Shown: positions 33,490 through 43,936 of the stretch, piece after piece
Layout of the letters: every line of letters starts with the position of its first letter
Position numbering within the stretch: position 1 is the stretch's first letter
Assembly (NCBI GenBank): GCA_006538405.1
Contig: BJKQ01000002.1
Coordinates: forward strand, 1,240,001 to 1,304,000
Length of the DNA stretch: 64,000 bases
Source: Hansfordia pulvinata
Lineage: Eukaryota; Ascomycota; Sordariomycetes; Xylariales
Direction of reading: 5' to 3'
Program-made: the position numbers and the translations under genes
Notes under the pieces: generated by a model
Seen by the model: only the letters and a program-made list of their open reading frames with translations
The model's database searches: none
Told to the model about the DNA's origin: nothing

Positions 33490-34762
33490 CGTGGGTCGTC
33501 GCCCTGACTGTGCGAGAGCACGACGAACTCACTGTACGCAGAGGTCTCCGAAGGGTGCCGAACTTGCACGGTGCACAGGTATTTGGAGAGTGTGCAAGCT
33601 GCCGTATGCACTGTACATAATGCAGCCTTGCCCTTTCGCGTGTACTGGAACTGGCATATCCCGTGTCTCCAGAGGTGCGTGATGAATTTGACGATGGTTC
33701 GCCTATGCTTATTTTAGAGTGCGTAGCCACCTTCCAGTAGGTGTAGGTGAACCTCATGTCCGATAGTGTAGGTAGGGAGGTACTGATTCAGCGATTATTG
33801 CTCTGATGAGGCTGCTGCGAGATACATTCTGTATCTACCTACCAGGTAGTGAAGGTTCCTGGTAAGTGGGTACGTTTGGCGTGTCGAGATGCGGGTGTGA
33901 TGGGAGTGGGATTGAATGACGGGTGCAGGTGGTCGGTCGACGTCGTCAATCTGGCCGTAATGTTGGATGGATGTAGCGCGACGAGAGTTCCAAATGAAGT
34001 ACGAGCCCTTATTACGGCAGGTACGCGTGAGACTTGCAACACTTCCAATGGAAGGGGGCTCCGTGTGGTATTACCTGGGGAAGCCATTGGGTGGTAAGGT
34101 ACATATGTACCTCAGATATTGATCGGGCTGCCTTCTGGGACAGTCAGCAGCGTCTCCAGCCTGGGTCAGAATTGTGTTTGATGTACTCGCTACATGATCT
34201 GGGCACCAAGGCTGAATCCCAGTGTAGGCCGTGGATGGTCGCATCTGCGCGGCCAGACCAACAAGGCTGCAGAGATGCGAATCCGGTTCCCAAAGTATTG
34301 AGTACGGGAGGCGGATCGCGCGGTGGCAGGAGGTACCTCGCCCAAGTAAAGGTACACGTAATCGTACCTTGGAACTCTCTTAGAGCCCTGAGAGACTGCG
34401 GGCTCATCAGGCACAGGCAGCAGCCAATCACAGAGGCGGGCGAGACACCCCTAGCCGGGGCGGCTGGTCTGCGCTGGCTCAATCGAGGAAGTAGGTACCT
34501 CTTGCTGGCCGCCGGGTGTTCTGGCGAGAAAATCATGAACAATACGCCCTCTCAGTCGGTCGTATTACACGGTCCTGTTGCTGGGCGGCGCGTTGCATCT
34601 TTGGTTCTCCGGCACGCCCCGGATCGTCCTCTTCCATCGCGACCCGGCTCTTGTTACTCTCTCTTTGGCCGTCTTCGCGCTCTCTCCCTCTCCGCGGACG
34701 CGTTTGCCACGGCGCTCGCTCTGTGGCTGGTCTGTCTGTGGCCACGCAGCGTGCCCACGCCA

Positions 34763-34787
34763 ACTGACTGACTGACTGACTGACTGA
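34763..34787. repeat. (ACTG)6 tandem repeat
   Basis: Six consecutive ACTG units, about 700 bp upstream of the 35475 start codon. A shorter version of the same repeat lies upstream of the 28098 gene, near 27608-27626. Confidence 0.85.
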
Positions 34788-35474
34788 GCAGAGTCGTCCT
34801 GCCTACCTTACTTCCACCCACGGGCGCCAACCCGGGCCAGCAAAGCTCGTCGACGACAGTGCCAACTGCAGGTCGCCGTCTATCTTGCGGCGTCTCTTAT
34901 CCTGCTGCTTGCGGTCTGCGCTGCTTCTGCTGCATTACACCCGGGCCTGTTCCCCGTCGACTTGCAGAGAGAGGAGAGCCGCTTCTCTCTCTCTCTCTCT
35001 CACAGACACACACATATTTCCTGCGCCCTTCTTCCCCTTCTGCTTGCCTGCCCGCCCACCCCCTCACCCTCACCCTCATCACCTCCACGCACGCCAGCAC
35101 CCCACTGCTGCGCGTAGTACACCACCGCCTCCTCATTCCTCCTCCTCATCTGGCATCTTTCACTGCAAGCAGCTCAAGGCTCGCTCGGCCTGTATCCCGT
35201 TCTGCTCCCCTCCACTCCGGCACCCTCTCTGTGCTATATACATCAGGTACCTTGGGTACTTCCAACCGACCTTCATCGATCTGCCCTGCCTGCCCTGCCT
35301 GCCCTGCCTGACCTGCCTGTCTGTCTGCTGCTTGCCTTTGGATCAATGTCCTCCTCTTCCTGTCAGACTCTCCACTGAGCCTCCTTCTCGTCCTTGCTTT
35401 GGCAATCCCCCAGCCCTGCCCTGTTTGTTACATGCTGCCCTTCACCACCCCGTCTCTCGCGCTGCCCTTCCGCC

Positions 35475-38400
35475 ATGGATGACTCGCCGGCCCCGAGCCC
35501 TGCGAAGGGCCGCGGCGGCTTTCGAGGCAGAGGCAGAGGCGCCGGCGTCAAGAGAGGCCGAGGCCGCAAACCCGGGCCTCCTCGCGGCGGTGGCCGCGGC
35601 CGTGGCCGCTACAAGACGTATGTCGACCCCCGTGTACAGGCCTCCTGGGAGCGCGAGCGAGACCTGCGCGATAACTACCATGAGCTGGCCTCGGCCATGA
35701 AGCCCGCTCTCGAGTGTCTCGCCGATCACTCCACCAAGATCATGAGCGACGACCCCTTCGCTCACGAGCGCTACGACGAGTACCACGCCGTCCAGGAGAC
35801 GCTGGATCTCTACCTCGCCAAGAGGCTGAGCGACCTCAAGAACGAGCTCCAGGTCCGCACCATGGCAACCACCTACGAGTTTGACAGGCATCGCGAGTGT
35901 GCCGAGCAGAGATATCATGTAAGTAGTACACTGCCGCTTCTCTCCTTCCTTCCCTCCTTCCGTCCCTGCCCAAAACGGCACGCCCACGCCCACGCCCACG
36001 CCCACGGTCACGTGCCATCATCATCACCACCACCACCACCTGTCCGCCCACTCCCCACTCGCTCGCTCAACTGACGCGCCATGATCCCCAGGAAACCTAC
36101 GACTACCAGACAGATCTTTTCCTCGACGGACTTCTCAACAAGACCGCCGTCCTCCAAGACCTGTACCGTAAAGGCCTATCCTGCAATGTAAGTTCTTCCG
36201 TCGCTGCCATCCCCGTACCCTCAGAAACGCAGCTGATCGTTCCGCCCAGGAGCCCAACCCGGCATACGACTATCGTCAAGTCGACGATGAAGTCATGGCC
36301 GACCAAGGCCCCTACGTCAAGATCGTCAACGGCGTCGAGATCCCCTGCTACGGCATCGTCAGCAAGGAACCCGTCGTGGCCAAGACCTTGGCTCCGCGCA
36401 AGGGCAAGCCAGGTCCCAAGCGCAAGGCCGAGGACCAGCCAGAGGGCGTCCCCGCGCCCAAGAAGTCACTCCTGGGGCGCGGGAACGCCCGCGAGGAGTC
36501 TGACTCCATCAAGCAGGAGAATGGCGATGACGTTCCCACCCGCGGCCCCGTCACATCGGAGGCTTGCTGGCGGCCGAGGAACACGAGGCCGAGGCTGCGG
36601 AAGAATCCAACACGGCCTCGCCCGCCCCCATGGACGAAGGGGCCACGCCCAGCTCGGAGCAATCCCAGATGGACATTCCGGACCTCCCGAACGGTGCGTC
36701 AGAGCCCGACTCTCGCGGTGCCAGAACAGTACACCGCCGGGGGCCCCGGGCCAACAACCGCCTCATCATCCCGCCGCTCTTTGACTACGACGACGACGAG
36801 ATCGGCTTCCGGGACTCCACCAACGACTCGTCCAGAAAGGCTACCAGAGCATCCAGGGGCAAGTTCCTCGACACCCCCAACTCCTCCACCTGGCATCTCG
36901 ACACAAGGATCAACTACATTGATTGCACCGACCACAAGCCCGGCGACCTGGACCCGGAACTCGTCAAGAAACACAACCTGCACGCCAAGTACGGCCTCTG
37001 GATGGCTGATTCTGTTAATGAGCCCGAATCCCCCAGTGAGCATGTCGACGGGACCAAACCCGTCGTCATCATGTCCGAAGACCGGTCCACCCTGCACGCA
37101 TCCCGCACTGTCCGCACCATGTTGATGGACCAATCGCTGCAGCGCGCCGCCAAGCAGGGAGCCATGGCCTCCGTGCTGAAGCGGTTCTGTGCCGAGCAGG
37201 GTATGGATGCCGACGAGATCGTCACCGACGAGATGCGCGAGCGAGAAAAGGATGCATCTGCAAGACGAGAACAGCATGCCCTTCAGATGGCCGCCGAAGA
37301 GCCCGACAGGCCCGAGCCAGACGAGGCCGAGTCTGAGCCTAAGCCCGAGACCGAGCCTGAGTCCGATACATTCAACGCAATGACTGCATACGAAGAAGCA
37401 CTCGCAAGAGAAAACACGCACCTACTTCTGAGCGCTTCAGAGGTCGTGGCGAGCAACCCGCCGCCGCCGCCGCAGCCGCCGCAGCCGTTGCCGCCGTTGC
37501 CGCCGCAGCCTTCGCGGTCCTCGCGGCCTTATGATGCCGTCCGAGATGTCTTCACGTCATCAGCGCCACCTGCCCCCCCTCCCCCGTCGAGCTTCATGTC
37601 GCAGCAGGGTGGCCTGAACCAGCTTTCGAAACTCGCCGATGCTGCAGAAGTCCACGCTCTTTCTCAGCGCCCTCCACCGCCCATGCCACCTCACCATCAT
37701 CACCAACCTCATCCTCAACCTCACCCTCCTCATTACGGTGGAGACGCTGCCATGATCGACCCTCAATTGTTGCCAGCTGCGAACTACCCCCCGGGCCCGC
37801 CCAGCATGTTCCTCCAGACCGCGCTGAACCCGGCATCCACCAACTACGCGCCCATCGCCCCGGCCTCATCTCACGAGATGGAAGCCGTGCAACAGCATGC
37901 CAACGTCCCACGAAATCCCTTCACGGGTCCGGGCAACTCGAGGGGAAGCCCCGTTCTGCCTCCACTCAGGCCCTTGAGGAAGGACAAAGCCCCAGCGGTT
38001 GAGGCACCCCCGCCGCATTTTGCTCCCAGCGAGCCGCAGGAGTTTGAGCCGGCTCCAGGCATGGCACACGTCAACAACCCGTACTACCATCACATCGCTC
38101 CGGGGCAGCACCACCCTTACCACCAACCATACTCGGTTCACGACCCTTCGCCCACAGGGCAGCACCCCATGCAACAACATCCACAGTTCCCGGGCCCCAG
38201 CATGGTGCACCCCCACCTCCCCCTCGCACATGGCTGGCTACCCAGGTGCGTCTCCCACACTACAAGGGCCGCCACCCCTGGGGGGCATGCCTCTCCAGTT
38301 GACGGGACACCCACCCGGGCCCCAGTCCGGCCCGCCAAGTGCCCACTCCGCCGGGTCGCCCACCGGACCCCTCTGCTTGCCCCATCTCCGCCGGCACAAG

Positions 38401-38815
38401 GACAGCGCCACAGAGGCTCTGTCTCCTCCAACGGGAACAGTGCGGGCAAGTACCGAAAGATAGCAGCCGCGCCGGTCAACCGGGCCGACCCTGGGCTACT
38501 GGCTCCGGAAATGAGCTCCGTCTCGCTCACTACGACCATCGCGAGGCCATCAAGGACTACCGAGCGCACGAGCCGCCCCCGCGCACTGGCCCGACGCAGA
38601 TTCGGGGATGGAACGTCAACAACGTCTCCAAGAGCCGAAATCGTGGAGGAGTGAAGAAGGAAGAATCGGACGAAAAGGACTCGCCAAAGTAAGCCATCCA
38701 TTATCCATTCGATACTTCCCGCGTCGGCTTCGATTCTCCGCCTCGCATACAGTTCCTAACGCTCTCGAGCAGCAACATGTCTTCCTACATGAACCGATGG
38801 AGTTCTAACGACTAG
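35475..38815 (+). CDS. Large RGG/AT-hook, Pro/Gln/His-rich nuclear-type protein (four apparent frame breaks)
   Basis: Exons are 35475-35918, 36092-36187, 36250-38688 and 38773-38815. The introns are 35919-36091, 36188-36249 and 38689-38772; the last has a CTAAC branch site 12 nt before its CAG. The N-terminus is a Gly/Arg stretch with AT-hook-like RGRGRKPGPPRGGGRGRGR, followed by an alpha-helical region (about residues 45-180, including LDLYLAKRLSDLKNELQVRT) and then an acidic region. A region with WHLDTRINYIDCTDHKPG leads to a long Pro/His-rich low-complexity part and a conserved-looking end (GSGNELRLAHYD..., IRGWNVNN). Reading through needs four single-base changes, near 36549, 38210, 38375 and 38500, each at a C or G run; together they give 1007 residues. 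I do not recognise the family with certainty. The helical region loosely resembles Sds3-like histone-deacetylase subunits, but that is only a guess. Confidence 0.72.
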
Positions 38816-39874
38816 CCCCCGACCGCTCTGTACTGCATAGTTCGACTTGTTCTTTGTCCTTTTTCTTTTAAACACCCAAGGAGTGAAGGCGTTTGGATAG
38901 ACCAGGGACGTGTACCAGCGTGTCCGCGCGAGAGCAGCGCACAACGGAGATTTGGTGTCTTTTTTCCCCCACCAGCGACCCAAGACGAGCGAGGAAAGGG
39001 TTCTGTAATAATTCCCTCGGCACCCGCGCCGATCTCTTGGTCACTTTCCTCCGGAGCATTCACATCACCACCACAACCCTTTGATCTGTGGGCTCGTATA
39101 TGGCCTTTTTTTCCCCGGCCAAGTGCCAGCGGCATAGCAAGCAGTATGTAATGATTGAGTCTCGGTTCCTGGTTGTCTTGTATTTGGGTTTGCGGTAAAA
39201 CGAAACACGCCAAAGGGTCAGCGAACGCCATTTTGGGGGAAAAGCAGCGGATGCGGGCGTGGAGTTCATACGCGTGTACATATAACAAGCAATATATGCC
39301 AACTACTTCCTCTTTACTATGCAATGGGGGCTGCTTCCCAGGCACACGAGAGACCATGGCCCGGCAGGGAGCTCCTCTTGTAGTCGAAGCTGAAGAGTGC
39401 AAGGCACGGAGGGGACGAGCAGGATATTGTGTATGGTCATGAATTCATTCCAAGGCCTGTCCGGCCATTCTTTTGGATCCTAATCTACAGATGGCCTGCT
39501 CCAAAGGCGTGACCCAAGTGGTAGTAGAGCTCTGAAGTGGATGTCACATGGCGGTGAATGGAGCAGGTGGGAGAGATATCCAGCGATCCACTTCCGTACC
39601 GGTACCCTCTGGTATTTCTTCACCAGCATGACATCCATATCCTTCTTTTGGATACCCAGTGACGCCACTGTAGGGCTTGCGAGACATTTCTCCGAAGATC
39701 CGGTCGATGCTCTTGCCCCCTCCCTGAACAAAGTGACGTGCTGGGGCCACTGCACTTGCAGATAGCGGAAGCAGTGATGGAAGATCTAATCTAGCTGTGA
39801 CACTTCTGCTGATTGTTGCGTGGCTTGTAGAAGATGCAGTCTTTATCGACCCCCGCCTGTCAGAAGTCGAAGAC
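38816..39874. other. Convergent 3' flank of the 35475 gene and AOS1
   Basis: Mixed-composition DNA holding both 3' ends. A frame at 39544-39900 on the minus strand runs antisense-parallel into the AOS1 end but has no recognisable features and is read as untranslated sequence. Confidence 0.55.
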
Positions 39875-41844
39875 TTAGCTCGGTGCGGCCGGTGACCCAT
39901 TGACCTGCTTTGGGGGGGACGGAGCCGCCTCTTGAACGGACTGCTGAGCGCCTTGCGGCTGCTGCTGAGGCGGCTGGTCCGTCATCTGTTGATCGTGTGC
40001 CTGCTGGTGGCCTATCGGTGGGTTCGGCATCTGCGGGGGGTTGGCCTGCGAGGTCGCAGACGAGTCGCCCATTTGCGGGTTAGCCATCGGGGGTACGCCC
40101 AGCGGGAGGTTCATCATTTGTGGGTTGGCCATGGCCGCGTTCATCATTTGGAGGTCGCTCATAGGAGCCATGTTGCCCATCTGCTGATCCCCCAGCTGAG
40201 GCAGGCCCATCTGTTGGCCACCCATCATGGATGGGTCCATGGGCGGCTGAACCATTGGCATTGGCTGCATCGCAGGGTTGGTAAGCTCCAATTGCGCTCT
40301 ACCCAGGAGGCCCTCCGGGTGCAGAGGATATTGGCTGGCCTCCATCTTGTCACCATCAAATAGCACCATGTTCTGGATGGGCTGCTGGCTTTGACCCAAG
40401 ACGTTGATGATGTCTTGCGCCAGCTGCCCGCCTAGAACAGCGGTGACAGGGGCAATCTCACTGCCAATGTTCTGCAAAAAGCTTCGCAGGAAGTCGGCCT
40501 TGAGCGTCTCGCCAGGCAGGCCCAGCGTCTGATGGCACTGCGTGGCACTTTTGGTGAAGAACTCCAGATCGGGTCTACTGCGGCCCGGGTTGCGGCCATG
40601 GGCCACCTGAAAGGCCCACAGAGCCCGCATGCAGGACAGAGCAGGCGTGACGGCGCGCAGCCGAGACCGGCGTTTGAAATCTGGTGGGAGGAAGCTGGTT
40701 TCGGCCGCAAGGTCCCATGTTGAATACAGCTCGCGCTTGGCCACAAGCTCAATCTCCTTGTCTCCGTCCTTCTCTTTCTTGACCTCCGTGATACTGCGCG
40801 TGCGGGTCTCGGGGCCCACTTTGGTGCTGACCGTGCTGTCCCGCTTCAAGATGAAGTCGTGCTCAATCAGATCGCAGAATATGAAGCCGTAGAGACCGTG
40901 GCATCCGGCGGCATAGAACTGTCTATTGTGCAGGCGAGTGACGGTGTTGAGGAACGCCAGCGTGGTTGGCGGCAGGTCTGTGGCAATGACAATGTCAAAG
41001 GCGGAAAAGTAGGAGACACCCTTGGTCATCACGTCGCCAGACTCGGCAGAGACCTTGACGCGCGGGTTCAACTTTTGTACTTCGTCGCGAGCAGCCTCTG
41101 CGCGGTTCTGGCCGACCTTGTCTTGCGTGAGGAAGAACTGGGCGCCCAGGTCGGCCTCCGTGACGGTGTGGTCGTCAAGAATCGTCAGAGAGCCGATGCC
41201 GGCCAGAACAAGGTTCTTGGCAATCTCGTTTGCCAGCGCTTTCATGGTGATGAGAAGGATTTTGGCGCCGGATATCTTCCTCTGCGCCTGCATGCCCCAA
41301 AGGCGAATCTGGCGGTCGTAGAGGGCAATCTCATCTGCGAGGAGTCAGCTTACAGCTTCTGGACTCCGTGGGAGGTTGGGGTAGGGCAGGCAGCGCGAGA
41401 CTCACCTGCGGACATGTCCTTATCAGCGGCAAGCTGTTGTGGGGCGGCGCCATTCATGTCCATCATGGGCTGGTCAGGCATGCCCGGGATGAGCATGGGC
41501 TGGGAGAAGGCGCCGTCGACGGACAGGCCTTGGGGTGGGAGCCCGAATGCATTGTTCTGGTCGCTGAAGGGTGGCGCGTTTGTAGGCTGGTCGGCGCTCG
41601 CGTCTTGCGCAGGCGGCGCGCTCGTCTGCACGTCAGCTGCAGAAGCCTTCTGAGGCGCGGCTGTGGAAGCTGGGGGAGGAGAAGCGGTACCGGCGCCTGT
41701 CGTTGTCTCTTGCTTTGGTGCGCCCGAAGGCGCGGCCGGGGCTTCGGAGGCGGCAGGGCGGTTGGGCGGCTTTTCGGCCGCGGGGGCAGGACGGGCGTCG
41801 GGGTCGGCATCGGGCGCCGGGGGGCTTGTGGGTTTGGGATCCAT
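39875..41844 (-). CDS. AOS1: SUMO-activating enzyme subunit Aos1 (E1 heterodimer, non-catalytic subunit)
   Basis: Exons on the minus strand are 41844-41406 and 41334-39875, with a 71-nt intron at 41335-41405 (GTGAGT, CTGAC branch, CAG). The junction restores DEIALYDRQIRLWGMQAQ, the hallmark of E1 small subunits. The ThiF/adenylation fold follows (AKILLITMKALANEIAKNLV, LTILDDHTVTEADLGAQFFL) and ends with IAPVTAVLGGQLAQDIINVL. There is no catalytic cysteine motif, as expected: Aos1 pairs with Uba2, which carries the cysteine, to adenylate and activate SUMO in the nucleus. The protein is about 632 residues, longer than usual. A 140-residue Pro/Ala/Gln-rich extension precedes the E1 core, and a Met/Gln/Pro-rich tail of about 135 residues (GGQQMGLPQLGDQQMG...) follows it. 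The frame is intact. Confidence 0.92.
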
Positions 41845-43936
41845 CACGGGCGGCGTTTGTTGATGGTGATGGAGAGGTCGCGGAGGGATGGGAGCGGCGA
41901 GGCTGAATTCAAAGCAGACCAGGCGAGGCCAGCAAGTGGGATGGCGGCCCCAGAGGGAGCGAGGGAGCCGACTAATAATTGGATGGGATCGGACGAGGCT
42001 GTACTCCGTACAGTGACGGCAGAGGTCACCATCTTCCCGGGTACGAGTACTCGTACCTTTCGCGGAACTTATTAGGTAGCATGGCGTGCGTGGGTAGGCA
42101 CTACATAAGGCAGTCGCTGCAGTGTGAGACGGCAGCCGCCTGGAACGAGTTAGGTACTTCCATATGATGAGGCGATGGCACCTGGCCTGTTGGGGACTAG
42201 CGGCGGAGCGGGGCGACGTGTCGCGAGTGCCAACCCTGGACCGGTTTAGCAACCGCTTCTTGGGCTTACCACTGCCGTGCACTGCGACGTGCGACACCGT
42301 TGGCGCTCCTGGCCCCCTGGTTCAACGGGGTCCTAAAGATGAAGGTTGAGTGGTGAGCTGCTGGGGATGATCTGGGGAGACTAGGGCCGCACGCAGATCA
42401 TTGAAGCGGCCAGATCTAATATACGAGTAGATTATCCGGCACGGCGGGCTGAGGACATGTATTGATGTATCCAAGTCGTGGGCGCGGGAAACCCGACTTT
42501 CAAAACATCATGCAAGTTACCTATAGGTAAGGTAGGTAGGTATGGGCTACTTCAAATGTACAAGACGTACGATACATGTAGGTATAATTGGGCTGCAGCC
42601 CAGCGGGCAGGCACCAGCCCGAGTGCGACCTTGCGCCGTGCTTTCCATTTGCGAGTTGGGTGAAGCTGCAAAGCCGTTGCAACGTGATGCTCGATTCCAA
42701 CTTGAGGTAGGTATCCGATATAGGTACGCCATGAGGGAGCATCCAGTCCGGCTGGGGGCGCAGACCACGAGCACAAGTACCTCAGGCAGTCAGACCGGAT
42801 CAGGTCTCACCTACACGTTCTACAAGGCAAACAGCACGTCACCATAAACTAGGCAGTTGATCATGCTCGAGCTTGGGGCGATGTACAAGTACCTACTTGT
42901 ACGTGACGAGTCAATATGGCAGGCGAGGCAGGCACGAGTAGTGAATCACGAGAAAAAAACACGGCGTCTGAAATCAAAGTGTTTGCATTGCCATCTTGGG
43001 CAACGCCGCGAGTGAATGCTCCGTACATACCACTGACAGATCTCGAAGAGCCCGCAGCCGCGAACAGTGGTACAGGGCGGCGGAAGGTACTTACGGAGTA
43101 GGTGCCTGCAATCCAGATTCTATATTAAGAAGGGCCATTGAGCAGCGAGACTCGCTCTTCTGACCGTTGCGCCAATCAGAGTAGCCCCCAGCTGGCCATC
43201 AGCGGGGTTCTGTCCCACAGTATGCTGCACTAGAACGGAGTAGGGGCCTGCGTGTAGGGGCCCGGGGCGTAGGTACGTGCCGAGAAAGTACGTCAAGTCG
43301 TCCGGACGGACGAAGTCGCCAGCGGCAATCATCTGCCATAGGTACCTCGTAGGCAGCCCGGTGCGAGTGGTGCCAGGCTTCATGAAGGTACTTTAGGCCG
43401 GTCGGCGCGGTTCAGGCAATCGACACGATTCACATGTACTGACCAGTCGCCGGCCTGTCTGCCCTTTCCCCCCGTGACCACCGCACCACCATAGCCACAT
43501 CCACATCCACATCCACAAGCACCACCGCCTGACCGGCCTCCAATCACCACATTCGACTTCGACGACGACATCAACTAGATTGACCACAGCCCAAGGACCC
43601 CCTTCGCATCTCGGAAATTTCAAAGCCGCCCTCCAGCGACTCCTTGCAGTCTTTCTCCAGCGACGTCGCCTCTCTCTACGCTGCACCACTCCGCGCCCCC
43701 TCCCCAATATTCCCTCTCGAATCGGCATGACGACCTGGTAGCCTGCTCGCACACCTCGCGCATTCTCACTGCGACACCTTTCCGCGACCACGACCGGATC
43801 TGCAGATCGTAACGGCCGCCCCTTGACCTGGACCAACAATTCTAGCTCATCTCCGTACCCTCTTCCCCTCCACCGCACTTCGCTCCCGCCGCCCACACCT
43901 TCCGGATCGTTGGCCTTTGTGCCACTCTTCTCCTGA
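41845..43936. other. Divergent promoter region of AOS1 and the 43937 gene
   Basis: A perfect 18-bp palindrome lies about 200 bp upstream of AOS1, at 42041-42058. ACCTATAGGTAAGGTAGGTAGG lies near 42517-42540. The 500 bp before 43937 are C/T-rich and look like a 5' leader. Minus-strand open frames there are Arg/Gly/Trp-rich shadows of that leader. Confidence 0.6.
42041..42058. repeat. Perfect 18-bp palindrome GGTACGAGTACTCGTACC
   Basis: This is identical to its own reverse complement over 18 bp, lies in noncoding DNA and is about 200 bp upstream of the AOS1 start. It shares a 14-bp core with the copy at 55731-55748. Confidence 0.9.

Larger units (their letters stand above)
31965..35474. other. 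Divergent intergenic region, BMT5-like and 35475 gene promoters
   Basis: The last 500 bp before 35475 are strongly pyrimidine-rich (a CT run near 34984-35001 and CTGCC repeats near 35280-35325) and look like a 5' leader. Upstream are an ACTG repeat (34763-34787), TAGGTA pairs near 33340 and 33835, and TACGAGTA elements at 32225-32275, 32616, 32657 and 33478. No gene-like frame is seen. Confidence 0.55.

Noticed and set aside
39544..39900. Minus-strand frame running on from the AOS1 end
   Set aside because: It overlaps the AOS1 stop in another frame. AOS1 is already complete, and no join improves the protein.
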